Assembly: GCA_016211085.1 (NCBI GenBank)
Contig: JACQSY010000078.1
Span: 1 to 64,000, forward strand
Length of the DNA: 64,000 nt
Origin: Acidobacteriota bacterium
GTDB taxonomy: Bacteria > Acidobacteriota > UBA6911 > RPQK01 > JACQSY01
Reading direction: 5' to 3'
Every line of letters starts with the position of its first letter. Position 1 is the stretch's first letter. The notes below the pieces were generated by a model, which saw nothing but the letters and a program-made list of their open reading frames with translations, had not been told where the DNA came from and did no database searches. Position numbers and translations under genes: made by a program. Of this stretch, positions 17,319 to 26,591 are shown piece after piece.

Positions 17319-18330
17319 ATTCTCCCTGGACTCTCTCCAGCATCCGCCTTGCCTTCTCCAGCTGGAGAAGCTGCCATGTCGATTCGTCCGCAGGAACGAT
17401 ACTCGAGAATCGCCGCCGACTCAAATCTGACGGTACAAATTCGTTGAGCAGAATCAAACACCATTTCAAGACGAACAGAGGATAGACAGCTTCGACCCTA
17501 GGGCGAAGCCACGGAGTATCAAAAAAACCGTCGATCATTTCGACCAGGAATCGTTCCCGGAGGTGGTCCTCCAAGTTCATGGCCGGATGCAGCAAAAAAT
17601 CACAGATCATCTTGGCAGGATCATCCCAGCCGAAATATTCGAAATCCAGAAAAACAATTCCATCAGGCTCACGTCTCAAAGCATTGTGAAAGCCAAAATC
17701 AGATGGACTGAGCGTCCGATCCTCCCAGGCCAAGTCTGCCGTAAAGGAAAGCACTGCCCGGTTCAAGGCACTTTGAGACCAGGGGACGAGCCGCCGCAAA
17801 GCCGGCCTGAAATGCTGTTCTAAAAAAATGGTCAAGGCCGCATAACCAGGCCCACTTTGTCTGATCATTTCCAATCTCTGCAGGCGGGAAAGAAGGTTAT
17901 TTACCAATTGCTCAACAGAAAAGCACGCTTCGGAAGCGGCAGGCAACTCGCGGGCTTCCTGAGTACGGCTTAGCTGGCGGAGCCTGAGAAGAAACTGGAC
18001 GGCTTGACCCACTTCTGAACCGCCCACATTTTCTGAAAGGATCCTGCTCCCATTCACAAATTCAAAAACGGCACAGGGAATTGCCGGATCGCTGCTAACT
18101 GGAGCAGGAATGCATCGGATTCCCTTTTCCCAAAGAAAATGCAAGGCTCTAAATTCCGTCGCCATCCGGTCTCGCCGGTCGTGCGGATTCTGAAAGTAAA
18201 CTTTCGCGGCGTAAGTTTCTCCAGTCTCCAAGGTCACCTTATAGACCCGGCTATTTCGGCCGCCGCCGATGCATTCACAATCCAAAAGACGTTTGCCCAG
18301 ACTTGCGCTCAAACGGGAGACGATTTCCAT
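17293..18330 (-). CDS. Aminoglycoside/choline-kinase-like phosphotransferase (APH family)
   Basis: The 345-residue protein has the protein-kinase-like APH fold. An N-terminal strand reads CIGGGRNSRVYKV with the ATP-binding lysine in TYAAKVYF. The catalytic loop is S-D-F-G-F-H-N, a variant of HGDxxxxN, and the metal-binding aspartate lies in FLDFEYFGWDDP. Relatives phosphorylate small hydroxyl compounds such as choline, methylthioribose or sugars. The reading frame extends 63 bases upstream, but the ATG at 18330 comes just after the HAD stop and gives a normal N-terminus. Its neighbours suggest it phosphorylates a sugar or polyol for the locus. Confidence 0.75.
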   Translation of the reverse strand: MEIVSRLSASLGKRLLDCECIGGGRNSRVYKVTLETGETYAAKVYFQNPHDRRDRMATEFRALHFLWEKGIRCIPAPVSSDPAIPCAVFEFVNGSRILSENVGGSEVGQAVQFLLRLRQLSRTQEARELPAASEACFSVEQLVNNLLSRLQRLEMIRQSGPGYAALTIFLEQHFRPALRRLVPWSQSALNRAVLSFTADLAWEDRTLSPSDFGFHNALRREPDGIVFLDFEYFGWDDPAKMICDFLLHPAMNLEDHLRERFLVEMIDGFFDTPWLRPRVEAVYPLFVLKWCLILLNEFVPSDLSRRRFSSIVPADESTWQLLQLEKARRMLERVQGECETFICKR

Positions 18331-18334
18331 TGGG

Positions 18335-18979
18335 TTAACGCCGCTCTTGGCTTCGGAAAATATAATTGGAGATCTCCTTCCAATTGCTAGCAACGAACAG
18401 CCCCGAGTCGGAGCTCTTCACGCTCTGGTGCGGCGTATAGAGAATACACTTTACCTCCGCCGGGAAGGACTCCTCCGCGAAGGTTTCTTCCAGATCATCG
18501 ATGAAATAGGCGCATCCCAAACTTTTAATCCTTTCAATCTTTGCCAGCCGGGTCCCTTCAAAGTAGACGTCTTCTTCTGACACACCGAGCCCCTCCGGAT
18601 CAAAAAACCGCTGGTTGCGCATCCACCCTAACGCAGCCAGACGCAAATTGGTTCCGCTGTCGTCAAAATTACCTTTTTCTGTTTTGTGGCTGACGATGCA
18701 TACCTTGAGCCCGTGAGCGTGGCAGGTGTGTAAGAATGGCTTTACCCCTTCCGTCAAACGGGCCTCCGCAATTCCGCGTCCATAGACGAATCCCTGCAGC
18801 TTCTGCCATTGCAATTCGCCTTCGGGGTTTTGACGGATGCGATCCCGAATCCATTTTTTTGTGGGTGAAGAAATCGTACTGCCATTGATCAAACCCCACT
18901 CAGACGCAACTCTAAACATCACCTCATCATATGAAATGATCGTGTTGTCAAAATCGATGCCGATACTCTGTTTAAGCAT
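18335..18979 (-). CDS. HAD-superfamily hydrolase
   Basis: The 214-residue protein starts with the nucleophile motif GIDFDNTI. Motif II is IVSH near 97, followed by a lysine, and motif IV is YFIDDLEETF near 170. It is therefore probably an active magnesium-dependent phosphatase. It is not GmhB-like at motif level, so I do not call it heptose-bisphosphate phosphatase. It overlaps the Gfo/Idh gene upstream by 8 bases and ends five bases before the kinase start, so a kinase and a phosphatase are produced together. The likely substrate is a phosphorylated sugar intermediate. Confidence 0.75.
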   Translation of the reverse strand: MLKQSIGIDFDNTIISYDEVMFRVASEWGLINGSTISSPTKKWIRDRIRQNPEGELQWQKLQGFVYGRGIAEARLTEGVKPFLHTCHAHGLKVCIVSHKTEKGNFDDSGTNLRLAALGWMRNQRFFDPEGLGVSEEDVYFEGTRLAKIERIKSLGCAYFIDDLEETFAEESFPAEVKCILYTPHQSVKSSDSGLFVASNWKEISNYIFRSQERR

Positions 18980-19964
18980 GAGCTTGACAGGCCGTTTTCA
19001 CCGAGGGACAACCAAACTCCCCTTCAACCGTCCCATTCGTCTCGGCCGAAGTGTAAAGTGCGTGCAGCAGCTTCATGCTGTCGTACACCACAGAAAGATC
19101 GGGATGGCTGCCCTCTCGCACATGCTGCAGGAAATCTTCGATCATGGCGGAAAAACCATCGCTCTTTTCTCCATCGTAATCCTGGTTAGACGCACTTCCT
19201 TCAGAACCGAAGACCTCCAGCCGCACCCGGCTTTTCGCACTCATCTTCATGTCCCAACCCAGCTTTAGCACTATCTCAACCGAGTCATTGATCGAGATCG
19301 TTGCCGTCGCGGTATCGTCAAGAACCGACCCTGTCAGGTTGTGGCTCTTGATCCGGCAATAAGCTCGGTAGCACAGGCGCTGGGGAATAAGGCTCAGCCC
19401 CAAATGGATCAGATGGCATCCGAGATCCATCAAAACGCCTCCTCCTGAAAGCTCTCGATCGTACAGCCAGAGTTTTTCGCGATAGCGCCGGGTCCGATAC
19501 CATTCAAAGTCAAGTAATTCCAGGATGCCAAGCTCCCCAGGCAAAACTCGACTCATCAACCAGCGGTTTTCCTCCCGGAAGGCATTGTTGAACGCGGTAT
19601 AAAAAGTTCCGGAATGACGTGCCGCAAGATCGAGGAGTTCGCAAGCCTCGGGATAACTGGTGCACAATGGTTTTTCGACCAGCACGTTTTTACCGGCGGC
19701 CACGGCGTCTGTCGCCATCAGCCGGTGCGTGTGTGTGGGCGTACAAATGAATACGGTGTCCACATTCTTGGAGAGAAGATCCTGATGGTCGGCACAAATA
19801 TGAGGAATGGACCACCGCTCTGCCAGCCGCACAGCCGAGCGACCCGTGCGGCTGCAGATTGCAATCACATTACAATCTGCTCGCCGCAAGAGAATGGGCA
19901 GATATGCCTTCTCGACGACATCACCCGCTCCAATGAGACCAATTTGATGCACGGTCGGAGTCAT
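18972..19964 (-). CDS. Gfo/Idh/MocA-family NAD(P)-dependent oxidoreductase
   Basis: The roughly 330-residue protein has the N-terminal dinucleotide fold (IGLIGAGDVVEKAYLP) and the EKPL motif, in which the lysine acts in catalysis. A DLGCHLIHLG segment holds the histidine that usually completes the active site. Such enzymes oxidise or reduce hydroxyls of sugars, inositols or UDP-sugars. I chose the ATG at 19964 over the TTG two codons upstream because it gives a standard start. It lies 12 bases after the end of the epimerase gene, which suggests successive steps on one sugar. Confidence 0.82.
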   Translation of the reverse strand: MTPTVHQIGLIGAGDVVEKAYLPILLRRADCNVIAICSRTGRSAVRLAERWSIPHICADHQDLLSKNVDTVFICTPTHTHRLMATDAVAAGKNVLVEKPLCTSYPEACELLDLAARHSGTFYTAFNNAFREENRWLMSRVLPGELGILELLDFEWYRTRRYREKLWLYDRELSGGGVLMDLGCHLIHLGLSLIPQRLCYRAYCRIKSHNLTGSVLDDTATATISINDSVEIVLKLGWDMKMSAKSRVRLEVFGSEGSASNQDYDGEKSDGFSAMIEDFLQHVREGSHPDLSVVYDSMKLLHALYTSAETNGTVEGEFGCPSVKTACQAHA

Positions 19965-19976
19965 CGGCAATCGCTC

Positions 19977-20966
19977 TCAACGAAGGCCCAAGGCCTGCAT
20001 CGTTTTGATGTTGTAATAACGGATGTTGGTCATTGCATCCGGAATCATGCTTCTATTGAATGCGTCCACAAGGTCAGTGATCGCATCCTCAATCGTCCGC
20101 CGTGGGACAAACCCCAATTCCCTCTGGATCTTCTCTGAGGAGATGTGATACGACCTCTTGTCATCGGTCGGAACGTTCACGATTTCCACTGTATCGCCGA
20201 CGATCGACTGAACCATCCGGGCAATCTCAATCACCCGGTGGTTTTGGTAACCTGCGTTAAAGACCTTGCCATCGATTAAGGCTTCCGGCCACCCCAGCGC
20301 CTGAAGGTACAAATCAGTGACGTCATCTATGTGAATATTAGGCCTCATTTGCTCACCACCGAAAACAGTGATGCGTCCGTTGTTGACAGCATGGTTGGTC
20401 AAAATGTTAACGGTGAGATCCAGTCTCAATCGGGGCGAATATCCACACACCGTGGCCGGACGCAGAATCAATGTCGTGAACCCTGGTTGGCGTGCCTTGT
20501 TCAGAATGTCCTCGCACAGGGCTTTATATTTTGAGTAGTCCGTTAAGGGCCGCAATGGCAATTCTTCTGTTACATTTTCCTCCTCACTGACGCCATAGAC
20601 GCTGGAGGACGAAGCGTAAATGAACCGGCTCACGGCCGCATTCTTTGCCACGTCCACCAGATCGATAAATGCGTCGTAATTGATGGAGCGGCCCAAATCC
20701 GGATCCAACTCAAAACTGGGGTCGTTGGAAATGCAGGCTAGATGAATCACGGCGTCGCTACCAGGAACGACTCGTTCCAACAGCTTTCGGTCTCGAATAT
20801 CGCCTTTGATCTGTTGCAAGTTCGGATGCTCCCGGACTGCTGCGAGCACCTCTTCTCCGTAGATATACAGATCCAGGACTTTGACGCGATAACCGCGCGC
20901 CAGGAGCTTTGGAACGAGTACCGAGCCGACATAACCCGCACCACCTGTAACTAAAACCGTCTTCAT
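19977..20966 (-). CDS. NAD-dependent epimerase/dehydratase (extended SDR)
   Basis: The 329-residue protein has GGAGYVGSVL at its N-terminus, an SSSSVYG strand and an intact Y-S-K-Y-K catalytic pair. The R-P-N-I-H-I-D-D-V and F-N-A-G-Y-Q-N segments are typical of NDP-sugar 4-epimerases or 4,6-dehydratases. It is closest in pattern to the 29593-30528 protein of this locus: both have GGAGYIGS/GGAGYVGS and an R-P-A-T/R-L-A-T strand after the catalytic pair. An AGGAAG lies just before the ATG. The specific sugar is not determined. Confidence 0.8.
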   Translation of the reverse strand: MKTVLVTGGAGYVGSVLVPKLLARGYRVKVLDLYIYGEEVLAAVREHPNLQQIKGDIRDRKLLERVVPGSDAVIHLACISNDPSFELDPDLGRSINYDAFIDLVDVAKNAAVSRFIYASSSSVYGVSEEENVTEELPLRPLTDYSKYKALCEDILNKARQPGFTTLILRPATVCGYSPRLRLDLTVNILTNHAVNNGRITVFGGEQMRPNIHIDDVTDLYLQALGWPEALIDGKVFNAGYQNHRVIEIARMVQSIVGDTVEIVNVPTDDKRSYHISSEKIQRELGFVPRRTIEDAITDLVDAFNRSMIPDAMTNIRYYNIKTMQALGLR

Positions 20967-20992
20967 GTCTTCCTCACTTGATTAACTTGCAT

Positions 20993-22324
20993 TTAGCCGG
21001 CATCGGCGCCTCCATTGTTGGCCACGCTCTGGTAAAACCGGAGAAGCCTGCTGATCTGACATTGTATTGAGTAATGCGTGCGAGCCTTCCGGATCTGCTG
21101 TTTGACCTCAGGCGTTAAAAACTGTTGGAGTCGCTCCCTGGCATTCTGCAGCATTACCGGCGTTGCTTCTATGGCAACACCATAGCGCGCCAACATTGCA
21201 TACTGAAAAGCCAGATCTTTCGTCAGGATAACCGGCAACCCGGCGTCCAGATAATCCATGTTTCGCCCTGAACCGCAATAACGGTGGTGCGCTGATGTGT
21301 AATTCGACAAACCCGCACCGTATATCGTCGCCCGGATTACATTGATTCCGAAGTCGTAGTTGCGGATCTCGTTGACGACCTGATCCATTCGCACGCACGG
21401 ATGGAGGTGAATCAAACCCGTCTTTCGCTGCAATTCGAGGTAGTCGCAAAAAACTTCCTCGAAACGCCATCTGGGTGCCGCATACCAGGACCAATGGGGA
21501 TATATGTGAAAATGTACTCCTGCAGCCGAAAACTCTCTGGCGATATCCAGGTAGCCCCATTCCTGCCCGCCCAGTCTCTCGATCCCGAAGTTGCCACACA
21601 GCACAACGTGCAACTCCCCATTTTTTCGCTCGACCTGACGTGCATTCTGAGAATCCTGTCCGCCTTGCGCGTCCCAGCAATATTCTGCAAAAAGGATCAG
21701 CTTTTCCGGCAATCTGTATCCCCACTTACGCTTCACGTGCTGCAACTGGAGATCCCGACTCGAAACACCGTCGGCATTTTCGAGACAATATCGCTGCCAT
21801 TGTGGAGTTTCCCCAAGGTCTGCAGTCAAGGTTTGAGTGATATCGTTTCCTTCAAAGATGACCCTCCCAGGTCTGTGCTTAACAAAGGCGACGGCAGTCT
21901 TGTCCGCCATCAAGGAAAAGACATGATATATAAGAGGCGAGTATTCGCCGGCCAGCGAGAGTGCCTGCCACTCGTTCCCATAGGTTTTAATCTCGTCAAA
22001 AAACTCGAAGAGATCAAAGTTAGGCTGTTCCTTATGCAGGAGAACCACCCGCCAGCCCATGGACTTGAGGCCATATGCCACCTTTGCCTCTCGCGCCCGC
22101 GGAGTGTTCGATACGAACACAACCAGTTGCGGATCGCGCCAGATTTGCCGGCGGGCGCGCTTCGCCTTCGCCACCGCGCCAGGTTTGTGTGACAATGCGA
22201 CAATCGCCTTTTCCGCCTGGCGGGTCCTTAACAACAGCCTTTTGAGCCTCGCAGGAGCAACGCGGCGCAAGCCACGATAGATCCCTTCGCAAACGACGCT
22301 CAGGAACTTTTCTCGGTCTGCCAT
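20993..22324 (-). CDS. Putative glycosyltransferase (GT-B/GT4-like)
   Basis: The 443-residue protein has a basic N-terminus followed by a Rossmann-like half and a second half that reads LHVVLCGNFG, the strand that starts the donor-binding domain of GT-B enzymes. Near 370 it has DYLDAGLPVILT, matching the E-x(n)-G-x-P-x-x donor site of GT4 enzymes, with aspartate in the glutamate position. The gene overlaps the end of the Wzt gene by 25 bases, so it is produced with the exporter. It may add a chain-terminating or adaptor sugar, but this is an inference. Confidence 0.65.
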   Translation of the reverse strand: MADREKFLSVVCEGIYRGLRRVAPARLKRLLLRTRQAEKAIVALSHKPGAVAKAKRARRQIWRDPQLVVFVSNTPRAREAKVAYGLKSMGWRVVLLHKEQPNFDLFEFFDEIKTYGNEWQALSLAGEYSPLIYHVFSLMADKTAVAFVKHRPGRVIFEGNDITQTLTADLGETPQWQRYCLENADGVSSRDLQLQHVKRKWGYRLPEKLILFAEYCWDAQGGQDSQNARQVERKNGELHVVLCGNFGIERLGGQEWGYLDIAREFSAAGVHFHIYPHWSWYAAPRWRFEEVFCDYLELQRKTGLIHLHPCVRMDQVVNEIRNYDFGINVIRATIYGAGLSNYTSAHHRYCGSGRNMDYLDAGLPVILTKDLAFQYAMLARYGVAIEATPVMLQNARERLQQFLTPEVKQQIRKARTHYSIQCQISRLLRFYQSVANNGGADAG

Positions 22325-23550
22325 TCAATCAACGGCGCCACGATAGGCTTGCGAGAATCCAGCGACTCTAAAGAGCCCGCCCGTGATACTTCAAAACGGA
22401 CTTGCTCCGGCACGTCGTCATAGGTCGTCTGCAACGGCAGGTGTGCAGTAAAGCTGGCTACGTACAGTCCGGCCGCGAGAAAATGCGCGGGGATCGAGAG
22501 CTGCGTGGAAAAATTACCAGGATTTCTCTGAAGAGAAGATACGTTTTCAGCATCCGAGTCCGCGGAGGAAAGAACATGAAGACCTCCCGAGGTAGCCAGA
22601 AACATAGCAACCTGACAGCCGGGAAGCGGACGCCGCACTGAATAGTCAATTCGGACAAAAATGGGCTCATCCCCGCGAAAAAGAAAACAGGGCCGGCCTT
22701 CGCTATCTTCAACGCAAATGCGAACGAACTCAAAACCTTGAGAATTCCAGCCGGCCGGTCGTTTCCACTCCGCGCAAGCGGCGAGGTGCTTGGCTTCGTA
22801 ATGCTTGACCACATCGGAAGCGGGACCGCTCATCACCAGCTTTCCCTGATCCAGGAGAATGGCGCTGCCACACAAGCGCGTTACCGCACCCAAATTATGG
22901 CTTACAAAGAAAATGGTTCGGCCCCCTCTTGCCACCTCATCCATCTTCCCCAGACACTTCTTTTGAAATGCCAAATCTCCCACCGCCAGAACCTCGTCCA
23001 CCAACAGGATCTCTGGCTCAAGATGTGCTGCAACGGAAAATGCCAGACGCATGTGCATGCCGGTGGAATAGCGTTTTACCGGTGTATCAATAAATTTCTC
23101 TATTTCAGCAAAAGAGACGATTTCATCAAACTTGCATCGGATCTCCGACCGCCGCATGCCCAAGATAGCCCCGTTTAAGAAAACGTTTTCCCTCCCAGTC
23201 AATTCGGGATGAAAACCGGTACCGACTTCCAAAAGAGATCCCACACGCCCAAAAATATCTGCATGCCCCGCAGTCGGTTCTGTAATCCGACACAGGATTT
23301 TTAAAAAAGTCGTCTTTCCCGCCCCGTTACGACCGACGATTCCCAGAAGCTCTCCCCGCCTGATCTCACAGTAGATATCATCAAGTGCCCAGATCGTCTC
23401 CTGATCGTTGCGTGAGTTCCTGAGCCGAAACGGACTACGAAGAAGACTCAATACTTCTTCTTGAAGGGTGCGGTAGCCATACTGTCCACGCGAAGCGCGA
23501 ATCCGGTAGGCCTTACTCAGCCCTTCCACGCGAACAGCAATATCACTCAT
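22300..23550 (-). CDS. wzt: Wzt-type ABC transporter ATPase with C-terminal glycan-binding domain
   Basis: Residues 1 to about 250 form the ATPase. The Walker A reads GRNGAGKT, the signature motif is the degenerate YSTGM, and the Walker B is ILLVDEVLAVGD. The remaining 165 residues are beta-rich and fit the Wzt C-terminal domain, which recognises the modified end of the O-polysaccharide before export. The reading frame extends upstream, but the ATG at 23550 shares its A with the permease stop (TGATG), giving a 416-residue protein. It pairs with the permease to move undecaprenyl-linked glycan across the inner membrane. The extra domain predicts export of a chain whose end is capped, perhaps by a methyltransferase in this locus. 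Confidence 0.88.
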   Translation of the reverse strand: MSDIAVRVEGLSKAYRIRASRGQYGYRTLQEEVLSLLRSPFRLRNSRNDQETIWALDDIYCEIRRGELLGIVGRNGAGKTTFLKILCRITEPTAGHADIFGRVGSLLEVGTGFHPELTGRENVFLNGAILGMRRSEIRCKFDEIVSFAEIEKFIDTPVKRYSTGMHMRLAFSVAAHLEPEILLVDEVLAVGDLAFQKKCLGKMDEVARGGRTIFFVSHNLGAVTRLCGSAILLDQGKLVMSGPASDVVKHYEAKHLAACAEWKRPAGWNSQGFEFVRICVEDSEGRPCFLFRGDEPIFVRIDYSVRRPLPGCQVAMFLATSGGLHVLSSADSDAENVSSLQRNPGNFSTQLSIPAHFLAAGLYVASFTAHLPLQTTYDDVPEQVRFEVSRAGSLESLDSRKPIVAPLIEWQTEKSS

Positions 23551-24524
23551 CAGATGACATCCGCAAAGTAACGCTCCACGCGACGAAAGACCATCGCCCC
23601 GGCGAAAAAAAACCAGCATCCCAAAACTCCAGCCATACCCATCGGCACTATGGGAACGGCTTGTCCCCCAAGTACCGCCCAGCGAAAGCCTTCAATGACT
23701 CCGACCATCGGATTGAGCGCATAAAGAAGTCTCCACTCCTCGGGAATAATCGTGACCGAATACACCAGCGGTGAGCCATACATCCAAACTTGCAGGATAA
23801 AAGGGAGCGCATACATGAAGTCGCGATAATAAACGTTCAGAGCAGACAAAAACAGACTCACCCCCGTAGTGGTCAATAGCATGACTGGAATAAGCGCTGC
23901 CAGGGCCAATAGGTTCCACGTAGGCTGAACACGATACGCCAGCATTAGAACCACCATGACCGTTAACGACACGGCAAAATCGACCAATACGGCGGCAGAA
24001 CTTGAAATAGGCATGATCATACGAGGGAAATACACTTTCGAAATAAGTCGGGATTCGCCGATCAGACTGTTGCCGGCACGTTGCAAGGAGGCGGCAAAAA
24101 AGTTCCATGGAAGCATGGCGGAATACACAAACAGCAGATAGGGCTTCCCATCAGAGGGCAACTTAGCCAGGTAACCAAAAATGACTGCGAAAATACCGGA
24201 AGCTAAAAGTGGCTGTAGGATGACCCAGATCACTCCCAGGGCCGTTTGCTTAAAGCGCAGCCTCACGTCTCTACCGGCGAGTATCAACAGCAAATCACGG
24301 AACTCCCATAGCTCATACAAGTTGATTGCCGCCCAGCCTTGTGTGGGCTGCAGTCGAATGTGACGCACCTCCACCGGCTTAGTCCGCGGGAACGCTCCAG
24401 CCGGCGCTTGACCGAGGGAGACATTCGCGGTCATAGCCGCCCCAGCCGCCTCCCTTGAATTCGGTTCATGCACATCCGCTAACTGGTCCACTCCGTTTTC
24501 CTCCAAGAAATTGTTGCGCTTCAC
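23550..24524 (-). CDS. wzm: Wzm-type ABC transporter permease
   Basis: The 324-residue protein has an N-terminal cytosolic stretch of about 75 residues, then a WEFRDLLLILAGRDVRLRFK amphipathic segment and six hydrophobic helices typical of the ABC-2 polysaccharide-export permeases. The cytosolic LGVIWVILQPLL stretch is a family hallmark. The start is GTG, joined to the stop of the GHMP kinase as TAGTG. The N-terminal 55 residues are polar and low in pattern; an alternative start at an internal ATG would remove about 30 of them. It forms the channel for the Wzt ATPase encoded next to it. Confidence 0.88.
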   Translation of the reverse strand: MKRNNFLEENGVDQLADVHEPNSREAAGAAMTANVSLGQAPAGAFPRTKPVEVRHIRLQPTQGWAAINLYELWEFRDLLLILAGRDVRLRFKQTALGVIWVILQPLLASGIFAVIFGYLAKLPSDGKPYLLFVYSAMLPWNFFAASLQRAGNSLIGESRLISKVYFPRMIMPISSSAAVLVDFAVSLTVMVVLMLAYRVQPTWNLLALAALIPVMLLTTTGVSLFLSALNVYYRDFMYALPFILQVWMYGSPLVYSVTIIPEEWRLLYALNPMVGVIEGFRWAVLGGQAVPIVPMGMAGVLGCWFFFAGAMVFRRVERYFADVI

Positions 24525-25519
24525 TATGCCGAATAGTAAATGACCCTGCTGCCCTGCGGTTCAAATCCAAACCTGACTTCGCGAAGTTCCGGCAGGGCCC
24601 GGCACAAGTCTTCTCGCCGACCCGGCTCCACAAACAGCAGTAGAAAACCGCCGCCGCCAGCCCCCAGAAGCTTGCCCCCAATGGCACCTGCTCCGCGGGC
24701 ACGGGTGTAAATCTGGTCAAGCCAGGGGCTGCTGACATTCTTCGAGAGAGTGCGCTTTAGCTCCCAAGCTTCGTGCAGCAACTCGCCGAATTGCCGGATG
24801 GGCCCGGTTCCAGAAAGTATGTCGATGGCTCTGGACACCTGGTCCTTCATGATTCCGAGTTGTCGGTCCAGTTGACCGTCGTGAGTGCTGTGCAATTGAT
24901 CAAGGAGAATTTCATGCGCATTTCGCTGCACGCCGGTGTACATCATCATGAGCCGCTGACTCAAGTCGGACAGTCGCGCCTGACTGAACGGCAAGCATTC
25001 GACCCGTATCTCGCCATCGAGCGCAAACTGCAAGTGCCGGAACCCCCCATGCGCGCAAATATTCTGGTCCTGGCTTCCTACACGTTCCCCAATCATCTCC
25101 TGCTCCACCCGAATTGCCTTCCGTGCCACCTCAAAGTGACTGATCAGCTCGCCCCGGTGCCCATGCAGCGCCTTGAGCAAGCCCACTGTGGTCGCGCTGG
25201 AGGTCCCCAGCCCTGTTCGTGCCGGCAGGTCGGCCACCAGATGAATTTCCACACCCTCCGTAATGTTCAGCAAGCGCAGCGCCTCGCGCACGTTCGGAAT
25301 TTGAATCTCATCAAGCGTGCGCACCGACTCGACTCTTGAATAGTGGACTTGGATCTTGTGATCAAAGTATTCAGTCAGATGCTGTACGGTGACGTAAACA
25401 TACTTGTCCACAGCAGTGGCCAGCGTGGCACCGCCGTGCCGCAGATAGTAGGCGGGATAGTCCGTCCCTCCCCCAAAAAAACTAATCCGCACTGGAGTCC
25501 GGGTGATGATCATTGCCAT
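24524..25519 (-). CDS. GHMP kinase, HddA (heptose 7-phosphate kinase)-like
   Basis: The 331-residue protein has the GHMP kinase motifs: RTPVRISFFGGGTDYP at the N-terminus, the phosphate-binding loop LPARTGLGTSSA near 100, and the C-terminal LGAGGGGFLL. The GGGTD start is typical of HddA, which phosphorylates D-glycero-D-manno-heptose 7-phosphate at C1, and of related L-fucose and glucuronate kinases. A second member is at 31690-32784, and the two are clearly diverged. Sugar-1-phosphates from this kinase would feed the nucleotidyltransferases of the locus. No GmhA isomerase or GmhB phosphatase is visible, so they must be encoded elsewhere if heptose is the substrate. Confidence 0.82.
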   Translation of the reverse strand: MAMIITRTPVRISFFGGGTDYPAYYLRHGGATLATAVDKYVYVTVQHLTEYFDHKIQVHYSRVESVRTLDEIQIPNVREALRLLNITEGVEIHLVADLPARTGLGTSSATTVGLLKALHGHRGELISHFEVARKAIRVEQEMIGERVGSQDQNICAHGGFRHLQFALDGEIRVECLPFSQARLSDLSQRLMMMYTGVQRNAHEILLDQLHSTHDGQLDRQLGIMKDQVSRAIDILSGTGPIRQFGELLHEAWELKRTLSKNVSSPWLDQIYTRARGAGAIGGKLLGAGGGGFLLLFVEPGRREDLCRALPELREVRFGFEPQGSRVIYYSA

Positions 25520-25583
25520 TTAAGTCCGATTTTCGATTTGTGATTTCATCAGAGAAGCGTACGCGGCGCAGCGGAGTCAGCGG

Positions 25584-26591
25584 TCAGGGTCTTAATGCAT
25601 CAGGACCGCTCTTTTCAGTCGCGGCTCTGATGGCGGCGTACCACCGCAGGGTGGCGCGCAGGCCTTCTTCCAACGTGAATTGAGGACGAAAACCCAACGA
25701 CTTCATCCTGGATATATCGACCACCTTGACCGGGGAGGCGGGAGGCGCAGTTTGAGTATAGCGGACCCGGGCGCCCTCGTGACCGGCGAGCTTCAGAATC
25801 AACTCGACCAGCTCGCGAATTCTAACGGCCGATCCGCTGGCGACGTTTACAGGAAAACAGCTCCCTTCAACCGCCCTCTCCAGAAGGAACAACCCCCCCC
25901 GCGCAATATCACGGCTGTAAATGAAATCACGAACCGTCATTCCATCCCCCCATACCTCGAACGGGTCCTGCTTCTCCGCCGCTTTGCGAAGGAGCGCCGG
26001 CATCACATGCGAGGTCTCGAGATTAAAATCATCCCAGGGTCCGTAGGCATTCCCGGCACGCATGATGGCAATGCGCATGGGAGTAAATTTGGAATATAGA
26101 CCACACTGAGTTTCCCCCGCCCGCTTGACCATGCCGGTCTCATTTTCAGGAATGCTCAACGACGTTTCACCCCAGGCGTCCTCTTCGCGCAACGGAGCCT
26201 CAGACCTGGCGTATACCGAACTATTGCTGATAAAAAGATACCGCTCCACTGCCTGCAGGCGAGACGCTTCCAGCATCTGCGTGTTCATGAGCAGGTTGTC
26301 CGTAAACATCGGGATGGCCTGCACCGTGACTTTCTTGGACCCGCCGCTGACGCCGGCGGCATGAATCACCACGTCCACACTCTGGGCCGCCTTCAGGCAC
26401 GTGTTAAAGTCGCGTAAGTCGCCGTCGATACCTTCCACACCTTGAAAGGGGAGCGGACGCACATGACGAACTGTCCGGACGCACGCGCCAAGCTCCAGCA
26501 GCTCTTCCACAAATGCGGATCCCACTAAACCAGCCGCGCCCGTCACCAGTACTTTTTTGCCGTAAAAAAATCGATTCGCATCCATCCGCAT
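25584..26591 (-). CDS. Extended SDR (GDP-fucose-synthase-like), catalytic tyrosine replaced
   Basis: The reading frame continues upstream, but the ATG at 26591 shares its A with the stop of the next gene (TGATG), giving 335 residues. The NAD loop reads GAAGLVGSAF. The catalytic position normally read as Y-x-x-x-K is T-G-M-V-K here (T152, K156), so the proton-relay tyrosine is absent. The serine-rich SNSSVYA strand is intact, and the tail resembles GDP-fucose synthase/GDP-mannose-epimerase relatives. It is a paralogue of the adjacent 26591-27571 protein. Activity without the tyrosine is uncertain: it could be a structural partner or use another residue. Confidence 0.72.
   Translation of the reverse strand: MRMDANRFFYGKKVLVTGAAGLVGSAFVEELLELGACVRTVRHVRPLPFQGVEGIDGDLRDFNTCLKAAQSVDVVIHAAGVSGGSKKVTVQAIPMFTDNLLMNTQMLEASRLQAVERYLFISNSSVYARSEAPLREEDAWGETSLSIPENETGMVKRAGETQCGLYSKFTPMRIAIMRAGNAYGPWDDFNLETSHVMPALLRKAAEKQDPFEVWGDGMTVRDFIYSRDIARGGLFLLERAVEGSCFPVNVASGSAVRIRELVELILKLAGHEGARVRYTQTAPPASPVKVVDISRMKSLGFRPQFTLEEGLRATLRWYAAIRAATEKSGPDALRP

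Noticed and set aside
18335-18979. HAD protein as GmhB heptose-bisphosphate phosphatase
   Set aside because: It lacks the GmhB-like zinc-binding cysteine loop; only the general HAD motifs are present.
21401-22192. A 263-codon open frame on the plus strand
   Set aside because: It lies opposite the putative glycosyltransferase gene, which fits its neighbours in strand and spacing; the plus-strand product shows no family pattern.
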